This document shows positions 46,743-55,228 of a stretch of DNA of 64,000 nt, piece after piece. Every line of letters starts with the position of its first letter. Position 1 is the first letter of the stretch. The stretch is taken from contig NZ_CAJXWX010000023.1 of assembly GCF_913062585.1 (NCBI RefSeq), positions 1 to 64,000 of the forward strand, in the 5' to 3' direction. Under the pieces are notes generated by a model. It had not been told where the DNA came from and did no database searches. It was given only the letters and a program-made list of their open reading frames with translations. Origin of the DNA: an uncultured Sphingomonas sp. Its GTDB lineage: Bacteria > Pseudomonadota > Alphaproteobacteria > Sphingomonadales > Sphingomonadaceae. A program made the position numbers and the translations under genes.

Positions 46743-47480
46743 TCAGAATCGCGTGAAGACGCCAAACACGTTGAGCAGCGGTGCCGCGCGCAGCAGGTCG
46801 TGCCAGGCCGACTTGCTCGACGAATTGCCGACGATGATCGAATCGCGCGGCAGGATCGCCGGGTCGGGATCGTCGCCGCGCCGGATCCGCCGCATGTCGA
46901 ACACCGCCCCCATACGCTGGCCGTTGACGTAGCGGACCACGATCACCTGGCGCAGCGCGGCATTCTCGTCCTCGCCCTTGGCCAGCGCCACCGCATCGAG
47001 CAACGTCATGGGGCCCGAGATCGGATAGATGCCCGGCTCCTTCACCTGGCCCTCGACCGTGATCCGCTGCGCCACCGACCGTGCGATCGACACCGTCACC
47101 TGCGGGTCGACATAGAATCGCTCGGCCAGCTTGGCGCGGAGTTCGTCGGCGAGCTGTGTGGTGGTCCGCCCCGCCGCCTGCACGCGCCCGATCAGCGGCA
47201 TCGAGATCAGCCCGGCGGCATCCACCTGCGCCCCGCGCGTCGAGATATCGGCTTCCTGATAGACGGTGATGTCCAGCGCATCGAGCGGACCGATACGGTA
47301 ATCCTCGACCTTGGGCTCGCCCTGCGGCGCGGGGATCAGGGCATAGGCCTTATCCCCGGTGCGAAGATTGGGGCCGACATTGGAATCGGCGCAGCCCGAC
47401 AGGGCCGCCGCCGCCATGGCTGGCCCCAACAGGGCCGATCGGACCCATGGCACGACCCTCACCCGGTCGGTGCTCCGCAT
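46743..47480 (-). CDS. Wza-type polysaccharide export lipoprotein (set 1)
   Basis: Outer-membrane polysaccharide export protein, 245 aa. The signal sequence ends in AAALSGC (lipobox). The Poly_export domain has YRIGPLDALDITVYQEADIS and a SLBB-like part QRITVEGQVKEPGIYPISGPMTLLDAVALAKG. It forms the outer-membrane channel with the Wzc encoded downstream. ATG 47480 is chosen because it starts the signal peptide; the frame continues upstream to 47729. Confidence 0.9.
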   Translation of the reverse strand: MRSTDRVRVVPWVRSALLGPAMAAAALSGCADSNVGPNLRTGDKAYALIPAPQGEPKVEDYRIGPLDALDITVYQEADISTRGAQVDAAGLISMPLIGRVQAAGRTTTQLADELRAKLAERFYVDPQVTVSIARSVAQRITVEGQVKEPGIYPISGPMTLLDAVALAKGEDENAALRQVIVVRYVNGQRMGAVFDMRRIRRGDDPDPAILPRDSIIVGNSSSKSAWHDLLRAAPLLNVFGVFTRF

Positions 47481-47536
47481 CGCTCGTTCCCCACCCATCC
47501 CCGAAGCCCCCACATCACATCGCGGCTCGCACAGCG

Positions 47537-50131
47537 TCAAGCCTGCGGCACGCGTCCTATCCGAACAGTATCGACAAACCATTTCACCGGCTGGCCCTCG
47601 CCCGCCGTCAGCACGACCCCGATCCGCTGTGCGACGCACCCCTGCGGCACCATCACCGCGCCCGACAAAGCGCGCCAATCGCGGCCGCCGGGGAAGGGCA
47701 GGGTCATGACCGGCGTCCCGTCGGCGCACAGCAGGACGAGCGCGGCGCGGTTGGCCGTGCCGTCCGCCATCGGCGCGTCCGTCATGTCGCCACCCCCCCG
47801 GACCCGCACCGCGATCCGGTAGCGTCCCGGCGTCAGCAGCAGCGGTTGTTGAAGCGCCATGCCGCTCGTCAGCCCATCGGCGGCGATTCGTACCCCCTTG
47901 CCCTCGGTACCGCGCTCGTCGGACGTGACATGCACCCCGGCCAGCGGCGGCGCGGACCAGCCATAGGGAATGGCATAGTCGGGCACGGGATCGGGCAGCG
48001 CCTCGAACCCGCCATCCTCGATCAGGCCGCGCCCACCGCTCGCGAGCCAGACGGCGCGGGCGCCGGCCATATCGCCATGCTCGGCCAGCTTCGCGCGCGC
48101 GCGGGCGGTCTCGGCGGGCGTCGCGGCCAGGCCCGCGCTCGCCAGTGCGCGCAGGAAGCCGGTCAGGCGGGCAGGATCGGCGACACCGTCATCGGCCAGC
48201 ATCGCCAGGAATCCGCCGCGCCAGCCCGGCCGGTCGTCCAGCCGCTCGACCAGCGCCGCCGGACCGCCGGGCAGGCGATAGACGGCGAGCAAGCCCTGCA
48301 TCGCCGCCTCGGGCGACTCGCGGCGCCGGAGCATCGCGTCGATCTGTTGCGCGGCCAGCGTCGCATCGCCGTTGGTCAGCGCGGTCTGCGCCAGCCAGCG
48401 CGCGATCAGCGTATCCTGCCAGCCCAGCCCGGCCCCGATGCGCAGCAGCGCCGCGCCCCGCTTCGGCGCACCGTTCAGCAGATCGGCATAGCCCTGCGCC
48501 CGCACCGCCCCGGCATCCAGCGGCGAAATGGCGAGCGCGCGGGTGGCGGCGGCGCGCATTGCGGTGCCGCCATGGCCCGCGCCCGTCGCATCGGCCAGCG
48601 CGGTCCAGGCCGCCGACGACCAGGGCGCGACCCGGGTGGCGGCCAGCGGCTGGCGACGGGCGACCAGCGCCTGGGCCAGGCCGTCCCCGGTCGCGACCAG
48701 GCCGATCAGCAGCGCGACCGCGCCGCTCGCATAGAGGGCGATCCGGCCGCCCTGCGCACGCACGCTCGGCGCGCGTCCGGTCATCGCGATGACGGCGACC
48801 ATCGCGCCCGCGAGTCCCGCGATGGCGGGCATGCGCAGCGGATAGTCGACCAGCGAGAATAGCAGGATCATCGCCAAAGCGGCGACCGCGGCGACCAGGG
48901 GCTTGCGCTCCGTATCGCGCACAGTGCGTCGCCACGCCCGGGCGATCATGACGATCAGGACGACCAGCCCGGCGATCATCAGCAGCGCGCCCGCCAGCCC
49001 CGCCTCCATCAGCCATTCCAGCGCGTCGTTATGCGCATGGTTGACGGTCAGCGGCCCCACCTCGGCCAGCGGCTCGACGGTGCGATAGACGCGGTCGAAG
49101 CTGCCCAGCCCGGTCCCCCAGGGAAAGGTGCCGCGCACGACGAACCAGCTATTGTCCCAATATTGGTAGCGCGCCTCGGTCCCGATCCCCGCGAAACGCG
49201 CCAGGATCCGCTGCATCAGGTCGGTGCGCGACAGAATGAGGGCGCCCAGGCCATAGCCCAGCGCCAACCCCAGCGCCGAACGCCCGGCGCGCCGCCCGCC
49301 CGCGATCAGCCAGCCCGCCGCCAGCAGGACCAGCGGCAACAGGAGGAGCGCCGTGCGCGACCGGGTCGCCAACACGCCGAGCGTCAGAAAGGCGATCAGC
49401 GCGGCGCCGATCGCGCGCCGCCGCCCGAACAGGTCCGGGATCGCCGCGATCGCGATGGCGGCCAGCAGGAAGGTCGCCTGATGGTTGCGATTGACGAACA
49501 GGCCGATGCCGTCGCCCTGATGCGCGCTGTCATAGAGAAGCGGCGCGTCGCCCGCCCCGAGGCCCGCCTGCACCATCCCGATCGCGGCCCCGATCGCGGC
49601 GATGATGACGATCAGGCGCAGCGCGGCCATGCGGTCGGCGGCGGAAACCAGCGCCATGCCGGTCATCGCCGCAAAGGGCACCGCCAGCGCAGGCAGCATC
49701 GCCAACGTCGCATCGGGCGTCAGGCTCAGCGGACGCCACGGTGCCGCCTGGGCCAGCAGCGCGTCGATCGCCACGACCACCGCGCGGCCGGGCAAGGCGT
49801 GCCACAGGCCGGGGGGCAGGGGGACGATCTGGAGCAGGATCAGCAGCACGGTCGCGCCGAACAGGATGATCGGCGCGCGCAACGCCCGCGCCGTCTCCGC
49901 CTGGCGGGCCAGTTGCGAACCGGCGATGGCGGCGACGATCAGCGCCAGCCACTGGCCGATCATCGCGATCAGCGGATAGCTGCGCCCCGCGCCGCCGCCG
50001 ATCCCCAGCGCGAGAAGCAGGGCAAGCGCGAACAGCCGCAGCCGCGCCTCGCGACCGAATAGCACCATCGACAGGATCGGCGTCGGACGTTCGGACCGAT
50101 GGAAACCACGCCTGATGCTGCGACCGCTCAT
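47537..50131 (-). CDS. O-antigen polymerase-like protein with long C-terminal domain (D)
   Basis: Large protein of about 864 aa. The N-terminal half has about twelve helices with the Wzy/ligase signature FVNRNHQATFLLA, SRTALLLLPLVLL and GTGLGSFDRVYR...NHAHNDALEWLMEAGL. After the last helix (near residue 480) come Ala-rich helical repeats that look TPR-like, then a beta-rich C-terminal module (GGFEALPDP...RYRIAVRVRGGG...) resembling a carbohydrate-binding sandwich. This is roughly twice the usual polymerase length. ATG 50131 or ATG 50068 may be the start. It heads the operon polymerase D-wza-wzc. Confidence 0.82.
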   Translation of the reverse strand: MSGRSIRRGFHRSERPTPILSMVLFGREARLRLFALALLLALGIGGGAGRSYPLIAMIGQWLALIVAAIAGSQLARQAETARALRAPIILFGATVLLILLQIVPLPPGLWHALPGRAVVVAIDALLAQAAPWRPLSLTPDATLAMLPALAVPFAAMTGMALVSAADRMAALRLIVIIAAIGAAIGMVQAGLGAGDAPLLYDSAHQGDGIGLFVNRNHQATFLLAAIAIAAIPDLFGRRRAIGAALIAFLTLGVLATRSRTALLLLPLVLLAAGWLIAGGRRAGRSALGLALGYGLGALILSRTDLMQRILARFAGIGTEARYQYWDNSWFVVRGTFPWGTGLGSFDRVYRTVEPLAEVGPLTVNHAHNDALEWLMEAGLAGALLMIAGLVVLIVMIARAWRRTVRDTERKPLVAAVAALAMILLFSLVDYPLRMPAIAGLAGAMVAVIAMTGRAPSVRAQGGRIALYASGAVALLIGLVATGDGLAQALVARRQPLAATRVAPWSSAAWTALADATGAGHGGTAMRAAATRALAISPLDAGAVRAQGYADLLNGAPKRGAALLRIGAGLGWQDTLIARWLAQTALTNGDATLAAQQIDAMLRRRESPEAAMQGLLAVYRLPGGPAALVERLDDRPGWRGGFLAMLADDGVADPARLTGFLRALASAGLAATPAETARARAKLAEHGDMAGARAVWLASGGRGLIEDGGFEALPDPVPDYAIPYGWSAPPLAGVHVTSDERGTEGKGVRIAADGLTSGMALQQPLLLTPGRYRIAVRVRGGGDMTDAPMADGTANRAALVLLCADGTPVMTLPFPGGRDWRALSGAVMVPQGCVAQRIGVVLTAGEGQPVKWFVDTVRIGRVPQA

Positions 50132-50298
50132 GCGCTTGGCATGGCACAGCAAGTTTACGATTTCACGCGCAAGTCCCGGTGGTGGCGAGCCCGGAGCGGG
50201 ACAGTTTGCCGACTGTCGCGCAGGCCGCCAAGGCTTTACGATCGGACGCGGGGCATGGGGGAAGGCGGACCGAGGTGACGACCGGGCGGGGCGGCAGG

Positions 50299-51765
50299 AT
50301 GCGGGCAATCGCGGTGGTAGCCATGGCCGCGCTGCTGCTGACGGCCAATCTGGCCTATCAATGGCCGGGCGCACTCAACCCCGACAGCCAGGGGCAGATG
50401 GCGCAGATCGCCAGCGGGCGGCTGCACGACTGGCATCCACCCGCCATGACCCGGCTGTGGCAGGCGCTGGGCCTGATATTCGGGCCGGGCCCTGCGCCGA
50501 TGCTGGTCTTCGACCTCGCCACCTATTGGGCGGGGCTGGCGATCGTCGCGCTGCTGCTGGTTCGCGCCGGGCGTCCGCTCGGCCACGCGGCGGCGGTGCT
50601 GGCGGCGGGGGCGGTGCCGCTGTTCCTGATGCTCAACATCGCGATCGGCAAGGATGCGAGTTTTTGCGGGGCGTTCCTCCTGGGGGCGGCGCTGCTGATC
50701 GCGGCGCGGACCGTGCGCCGGTGGCGGGGGGCGGCATTGGCGGGCGGGGCAGCGATGCTCGGGCTGGCGGTGCTGATGCGGCACAATGCGCTGTTCGTGG
50801 CGGGGCCGCTGATCGCCTATGCCGTCGCGCCTGCGGCGTTGCGGCGACCGTTCTGGACGATGATCGGCTCGGTCCTGCTGGGGCTGGCGCTCGTGCCCGT
50901 GGCGGGGTGGGTCAATCATCGGCTGCTGGGTGCGGCGGATGCGCGGGCCATCGCCTCGCTGCAATATTTCGACCTGGCCGGGATCGCCGCCGCAACCGGC
51001 GACACAGGCGTGTTCGGAGCGGGCACCCGATTGACGGAGCGGGACGTGCGCTCCTGCTTCGCGGTCGAGATGTGGGATACGCTGTCGCCCTGGGGCCGAT
51101 GCCCCTGGTTCACGGCCAAGGCGGGCGATCCGGTGCCTGCGTCGGTCGGGGCGGGGCAGGAAACCAGGTCGCCGATCAGTCTGGATCGCCTGTGGATCGC
51201 CGCGATCCTGCGCCATCCGTTCGCCTATGCCGGGGTGCGGCTTCGCCATTTCAATTCCGAGACCTATTTCTTCGTCCCCGAAGGCCATGTCCGCGCGGTT
51301 CGCGACAATCCCAAGGAGGATGTCGCCGCGCGGCGTTACCGGGGATCGCGCCTCTTCTATGCGCTGCGCGCCGCGCCGGTCTTCATGCCCGGGTTTTTCC
51401 TGGCGATCGCGCTGGCGGTGGTCGGGGTGTCCGCCGGGCGGCGGGACAGTGATACCGCCCTGGGGCAGGCCGCGCCGATGCTGGCGATGGCCAGCCTGTT
51501 GTACGGCGCGTCCTATCTGGTGGTCGGGGTGGCGACCGACCTGCGCTATTTCCTGACGAGCGATCTGGCCGCCCTGGTCTCGGCGATCCTCGCCTGGGGC
51601 GATCCGGGGACGCGCGGGGCCCTGCGGCGGGACGGGTGGCGCCGGGCGATGGCGATCGGCCTCCCCGTCCTCGCGCTCGTGGCGATGCTGCTCGGGCGGG
51701 TGATCCTGCCGGTACCGACGGTGCCGCCGCCGGTCCCGTCTTGTGTATCCGTAACGCAAACGTAA
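50299..51765 (+). CDS. GT-C-like polytopic membrane protein
   Basis: About 488 aa with roughly eleven helices. The early periplasmic loop has YQWPGALNPDSQGQMAQIASGRLHDWHPPAMTRLW. DSQGQ and DWHPP recall the acidic first loop and second-loop motif of lipid-phosphosugar-dependent (GT-C) glycosyltransferases and related membrane enzymes. ATG 50299 is preferred (purine-rich GGCGGCAGG just before); the frame starts at 50179. It is divergent from polymerase D. The role is inferred, perhaps adding a side group or modifying lipid-linked sugar. Confidence 0.7.
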   Translation: MRAIAVVAMAALLLTANLAYQWPGALNPDSQGQMAQIASGRLHDWHPPAMTRLWQALGLIFGPGPAPMLVFDLATYWAGLAIVALLLVRAGRPLGHAAAVLAAGAVPLFLMLNIAIGKDASFCGAFLLGAALLIAARTVRRWRGAALAGGAAMLGLAVLMRHNALFVAGPLIAYAVAPAALRRPFWTMIGSVLLGLALVPVAGWVNHRLLGAADARAIASLQYFDLAGIAAATGDTGVFGAGTRLTERDVRSCFAVEMWDTLSPWGRCPWFTAKAGDPVPASVGAGQETRSPISLDRLWIAAILRHPFAYAGVRLRHFNSETYFFVPEGHVRAVRDNPKEDVAARRYRGSRLFYALRAAPVFMPGFFLAIALAVVGVSAGRRDSDTALGQAAPMLAMASLLYGASYLVVGVATDLRYFLTSDLAALVSAILAWGDPGTRGALRRDGWRRAMAIGLPVLALVAMLLGRVILPVPTVPPPVPSCVSVTQT

Positions 51766-51848
51766 CGAGTGGACAGGGAGGGCCGAATCGGTTAACCATA
51801 TTGTCCGCACCCGGCCCGTCCGGGGGCTTTGAGCGGGATGGTACGAAC

Positions 51849-52088
51849 ATGATGTGGGCGATCGCATTATCGGGTATCGCCGCCGGGATGGTCGCGGCGG
51901 CCATCGTGGCTCGCGGCGCGGCCCAGCAGCGTCATCGTCGCCAAAGCCAGCGGGCGCGCAGACGGATCGACCGCGATGCCAACGCGCGGCTGAACGGCTG
52001 GCTCTACGAATGGCTATGGGCGCGTCATCGCCGCAAGCGGTTGACCTACAGGCCCGAGGGGCAGGCCTGGGACCGCATCGCCGACTGA
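51849..52088 (+). CDS. small membrane-anchored basic protein
   Basis: A 79-aa protein: one N-terminal helix (MMWAIALSGIAAGMVAAAIVARG) and a strongly basic Arg/His-rich tail with WLYEWLWARHRRKRL. No known family was recognised. Two adjacent ATG codons give the start. The gene may be co-transcribed with the 35-codon gene downstream. Confidence 0.55.
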   Translation: MMWAIALSGIAAGMVAAAIVARGAAQQRHRRQSQRARRRIDRDANARLNGWLYEWLWARHRRKRLTYRPEGQAWDRIAD

Positions 52089-52149
52089 TTCGCTCCGATC
52101 CGGCCGTTTACCGCCTGTTCATTTTTTTTCGACATAAGGGCACCTGTTC

Positions 52150-52173
52150 GGGAGAAGCGTCTCCCGCGGGAGG
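52150..52173 (+). promoter_or_regulatory. alternating hairpins around a Shine-Dalgarno sequence
   Basis: TCTCCC (52160-52165) can pair with upstream GGGAGA (52150-52155, AGCG loop), or its CTCCC part with the downstream GGGAG of the Shine-Dalgarno (52168-52173). The two structures exclude each other, one freeing and one hiding the ribosome site of the 52179 gene. Confidence 0.35.
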
Positions 52174-52178
52174 CTGCT

Positions 52179-52286
52179 ATGGAATCGCACGTCGAACATT
52201 CCTCGGTGGTGCAGGGCATCGTCCTGGCGATTCCGCTGTCGATGCTGATGTGGGGTGTGATCCTCGGGGCGATCCTGCGCCTCTGA
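52179..52286 (+). CDS. 35-aa single-helix membrane protein
   Basis: ATG follows a strong GGGAGG by five bases. The product begins MESHVEHSSVVQ and continues as one hydrophobic helix (GIVLAIPLSMLMWGVILGAIL) ending in Arg-Leu. Small proteins of this type often modulate larger membrane complexes. It lies inside the EPS locus; no homolog was recognised. Confidence 0.55.
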   Translation: MESHVEHSSVVQGIVLAIPLSMLMWGVILGAILRL

Positions 52287-52346
52287 CGCACGTCCCCTCC
52301 GGCGCGAAAGGCGACGCTCGTGGCCGATCCCCGGCGACCCTTTTGC

Positions 52347-53102
52347 TCAGCGGCGGGCCGCACCGTCCCGAAATGGAGCGGGTGCGGCGCTGACCGACAG
52401 GATTTCCTGCCGATCATCTTCCAAATAAATCGCGGTCAGTGTTCCACTTCGGTACGCTCCGGTGTCGATCCCGATCCGGTTGGCGCGCCGGTCTGCGGTG
52501 CGCGTCACGCTGTGGCCATGGACGACGACCGCGCCATGATCGCGCGGGTCCTCGAGGAAATCCTCGCGAATCCAGAGCAGGTCCCGGCGCGCCTGGCGGT
52601 GCAGCGGAATGCCGGGACGGACCCCGGCATGGGCGAAGAAATAATCCCCCGATTCCGCGCTCAGCGGCAGGCCCGCCAGCCAGCTCAACCACGGCGCCGG
52701 AATGGCCCGGCGCGCCCGGCGCAGAAAGGCGCGGGAGGGCTCGCCGGGCTGTGGCGGCGCCACGTCGAAGCTCGCCAGCGTCTCCATGCCGCCCACCGCC
52801 AGCCAGGTGCGCAGCATATCCTCGTCGCCGTCCAGCGCCTGGACCATCGCCTCTTCGTGATTGCCCATCAGGGCGAGCACCTGGCCATTGCGGCGTTGCA
52901 GGTCGTGGACCAGCGCCAGAACGCCCGCGCTGTCGGGTCCGCGATCGACCAGATCGCCCAGGAATACCAGGTGCAGCGCGCGCGGCGCGGGGCGTTCGTC
53001 GCTATGCGCGCCGATCCGGTCGAGCATCTTCTGGAGCAGGTCCAGCCGCCCGTGAACGTCGCCGATCGCATAGATTCGCTCGCCCGAAATCGTGCTTGGC
53101 AA
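52347..53102 (-). CDS. PPP-family metallophosphatase (ApaH/PrpA-like)
   Basis: Cytosolic serine/threonine-phosphatase-like metalloenzyme of 251 aa. The metal-ligand motifs are all present: YAIGDVHGRLDLL, FLGDLVDRGPDS, LMGNHEEAM, then FAHAGVRPG and VVHGHSVT. The substrate could be phosphoprotein or dinucleotide polyphosphate. The start is TTG (53100-53102) with GGAGG seven bases upstream. Whether it counteracts the Wzc kinases is unknown; PPP enzymes are usually Ser/Thr-specific. Confidence 0.9.
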   Translation of the reverse strand: MPSTISGERIYAIGDVHGRLDLLQKMLDRIGAHSDERPAPRALHLVFLGDLVDRGPDSAGVLALVHDLQRRNGQVLALMGNHEEAMVQALDGDEDMLRTWLAVGGMETLASFDVAPPQPGEPSRAFLRRARRAIPAPWLSWLAGLPLSAESGDYFFAHAGVRPGIPLHRQARRDLLWIREDFLEDPRDHGAVVVHGHSVTRTADRRANRIGIDTGAYRSGTLTAIYLEDDRQEILSVSAAPAPFRDGAARR

Positions 53103-53442
53103 CGAAAATCCTCCAGTATAGCGTTTTCAAGCGATTGGGCGCGTGGGGGCGGCTCGAACCATAGCGGCGGGGGCTGGCGGCGATCAATCGCCGGTTGCGC
53201 CATCGTGGCATCGGATGGGCGGGCATTCCATGGCGGATGATCGATTTTCGGGAGCGGAATGCGGGCCGGGGCTTGGGTCCGGGCGCGATCATTGGGGCGG
53301 TCACGGGGGATGCGGCAAGGGAAGGAATGCCGGTTCTGGCCCGGTGACGGCGCACATGGCGACATGGCCGCCGGTATCGGCCGCGACCATGACGCGGATC
53401 GGCATGGCCAGCTGGCGCACGCCGTTCGTGGCGGATGTGGCC
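53103..53442. other. divergent intergenic region upstream of the second EPS export operon
   Basis: About 340 bases. Frames in it lack domain-like sequence and are Gly/Arg/His-biased, so I read it as non-coding. The plus-strand operon promoter should lie here, but no convincing hexamers were found. A GGAGG at its left edge belongs to the phosphatase gene. Confidence 0.4.
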
Positions 53443-53946
53443 ATGGCGGCTGACCGACAGGCGGATCACGACGGTGGGCATGGTCTGGATGCGCGGCCCT
53501 TGCGCGTCCTGCTGGTCGCGTCTGCCGGGGGGCATTGGATCGAGCTGACCCGGCTGGTCGATGCCTTTGCCGGATGCGATTGCCAGTTCGTCAGCACCGC
53601 GTGCGGCATGACGCCGCCGCTGGGCACGCGGCCGGTGATTGTGGTCGCCGACACCGCGCGGGATGCGAAAGCCACGATCCTGGGGGCGATCCGCGGCTTG
53701 TGGGGCGCCTTTCGCCGGTTCGATCCCGATCTGGTCGTCTCGACCGGGGCGGCGCCGGGCGCGCTGGCGCTTTATGTCGCGCGTCTGTTCGGCGCGCGCA
53801 CCATCTGGATCGACAGCATCGCCAATAGCGAGCGGCTGTCCCTGTCCGGTTCGCTGGTGCGGCCGGTCGCCGACCTGACCGTCACCCAGTGGCCCGAAGT
53901 GGCGGCGCGCCATCCCCGGCTGCGCTATCTGGGGCAGATCCTGTGA
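53443..53946 (+). CDS. PssD/Alg14-type glycosyltransferase subunit
   Basis: A 167-aa protein: RVLLVASAGGHWIELTRLVDAF is the Alg14/PssD/CpsF signature, with VVSTGAAPGALALYVARLFGARTIWIDSIANSERLSLSG completing the fold. Alg14-type proteins anchor and complete the donor-binding partner; PssD/PssE transfers glucuronate onto lipid-linked glucose in rhizobial EPS. The start is uncertain (ATG 53443 here; ATG 53404 possible). The stop overlaps the GTG of the partner gene. Confidence 0.87.
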   Translation: MAADRQADHDGGHGLDARPLRVLLVASAGGHWIELTRLVDAFAGCDCQFVSTACGMTPPLGTRPVIVVADTARDAKATILGAIRGLWGAFRRFDPDLVVSTGAAPGALALYVARLFGARTIWIDSIANSERLSLSGSLVRPVADLTVTQWPEVAARHPRLRYLGQIL

Positions 53947-54500
53947 TCCTGTTGTCGGTGGGAACCCAGTTGCCGTTCGACCGGCTGGTCGGCGCGGTCG
54001 ACCGCTGGGCCGAGGCGCGGGGACGCGACGACGTTGTCGCCCAGATCGGGCCGACCACCTACCGCCCGCGCGCGCTGCAGGCCTTCGCCCATGCCGATCA
54101 CGACCGGTTCCGCGAATTGCAGGCCGAATGCGCGCTGATGGTCAGCCATGCGGGCACGGGGTCGATCATCGCGGCGATGGAACTGGGCAAGCCCATCATC
54201 ATCATGCCGCGCGATCACCGGCGCGGCGAGCATCGCAACGGCCATCAGCTGGCGACGTTGCGCGAATTCGGCACGCGCCAGGGCGTCTATCCGGCCGAGG
54301 ACGAGGCGACGTTGGTCGACTTGCTCGACCGGGCCGACAGCCTGCAGGGCTGTCCCTGCCTGACCCCACGCGCGCCCGCCGATTTCGTCGCGCATCTGGC
54401 GGCGCATGTCCGGGCGCCGTCGCCGCCCACGCTGGTTCGGCGAATACGAAATCTTTGGCAGGGCAGTACTATTTCGGGGCAGGTCGGCCCGTGGAACTGA
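53943..54500 (+). CDS. PssE/Alg13-type glycosyltransferase subunit
   Basis: A 185-aa protein starting VILLSVGTQLPFDRLVGAVDRW, the Alg13/PssE motif. It has the nucleotide-sugar site LMVSHAGTGSIIAAMELGKPIIIMPRDHRRGEHRNGHQ, as in the C-terminal half of MurG-like enzymes. The GTG start overlaps the PssD-like stop (GTGA), the usual arrangement for a two-subunit enzyme. The donor is probably UDP-glucuronate or UDP-glucose by analogy. Confidence 0.88.
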   Translation: MILLSVGTQLPFDRLVGAVDRWAEARGRDDVVAQIGPTTYRPRALQAFAHADHDRFRELQAECALMVSHAGTGSIIAAMELGKPIIIMPRDHRRGEHRNGHQLATLREFGTRQGVYPAEDEATLVDLLDRADSLQGCPCLTPRAPADFVAHLAAHVRAPSPPTLVRRIRNLWQGSTISGQVGPWN

Positions 54501-54575
54501 TTTCAGGCCAACTTGATGCAGTGCGGCACGACTGATAGCCCTGATGCAATCATCCTGGGGCGGGGGCCAACCAAA

Positions 54576-55160
54576 GTGAGGAAAACAGCAGTCGTCCTGG
54601 TGGGCGTGCTCGCGACGCTGGCAGGTTGCTCGCATGGCGGATTGCCACCGATCTCGACCGGCGAGCGCTATGCCGCCGATGGGCCTTGCAACGAAAGCTA
54701 TCCGCTGGCGCCGGGCGACAAGGTCCGGCTCGCCGTCTATAACGAAGGGCAGTTCAACGGCGATTACGCGGTCAGCAGCGACGGCAAATTGTCGCTGCCG
54801 TTGATCGGCGACGTGCCGGTGGCGGGCCATACGGTCGAGGATGTGGTGCGCGACGTCCGTGCCCGGCTGGCCGATGGCTATCTGCTCAATCCGCGGGTCA
54901 GCATGGAGGTGCAGACCTATCGCCCGTTCTTCGTGATGGGCGAGGTCAAGATGCCGGGGCAATATCCCTATTCGAACTGCCTGACGCTGTTCAACGCGAT
55001 CGCGACCGCGCAAGGCGCCACGCCGCGCGCCAGCCTGAAGAGCGGGTCGCGGGTGGTCATCCAGCGTGCTGGCGAAACCTTCGCGCGCGAATATGTCGTG
55101 AAGCCCAATCTGCGCATCTATCCCGGTGATACGGTGCGCGTGAAGGAGCGGCTCTTCTGA
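54576..55160 (+). CDS. Wza-type polysaccharide export lipoprotein (set 2)
   Basis: A 194-aa outer-membrane export lipoprotein with GTG start. The lipobox is LATLAGC, then a Poly_export domain (YPLAPGDKVRLAVYNEGQFNGDYAVSSDGKLSLPLIGDVPV) and a SLBB-like part (FFVMGEVKMPGQYPYSNCLTLFNAIATAQG). It is shorter than the set 1 protein and clearly not a close duplicate. It is in one operon with a beta-barrel protein and a Wzc. Confidence 0.9.
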   Translation: MRKTAVVLVGVLATLAGCSHGGLPPISTGERYAADGPCNESYPLAPGDKVRLAVYNEGQFNGDYAVSSDGKLSLPLIGDVPVAGHTVEDVVRDVRARLADGYLLNPRVSMEVQTYRPFFVMGEVKMPGQYPYSNCLTLFNAIATAQGATPRASLKSGSRVVIQRAGETFAREYVVKPNLRIYPGDTVRVKERLF

Positions 55161-55228
55161 TCCAGCGCCGCGCCGTCGCGGCGGCTCGTGATCGGCGGAG
55201 CGTCGCCCCGGTGCGGCGTCGGCGGATC

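Noticed and set aside
44883-47822. A 979-codon plus-strand open frame opposite wzc and wza
   Set aside because: It has composition of an antisense shadow (Arg, Gln, Asp, His repeats) and no ribosome site, while the minus strand has clear Wzc and Wza motifs.
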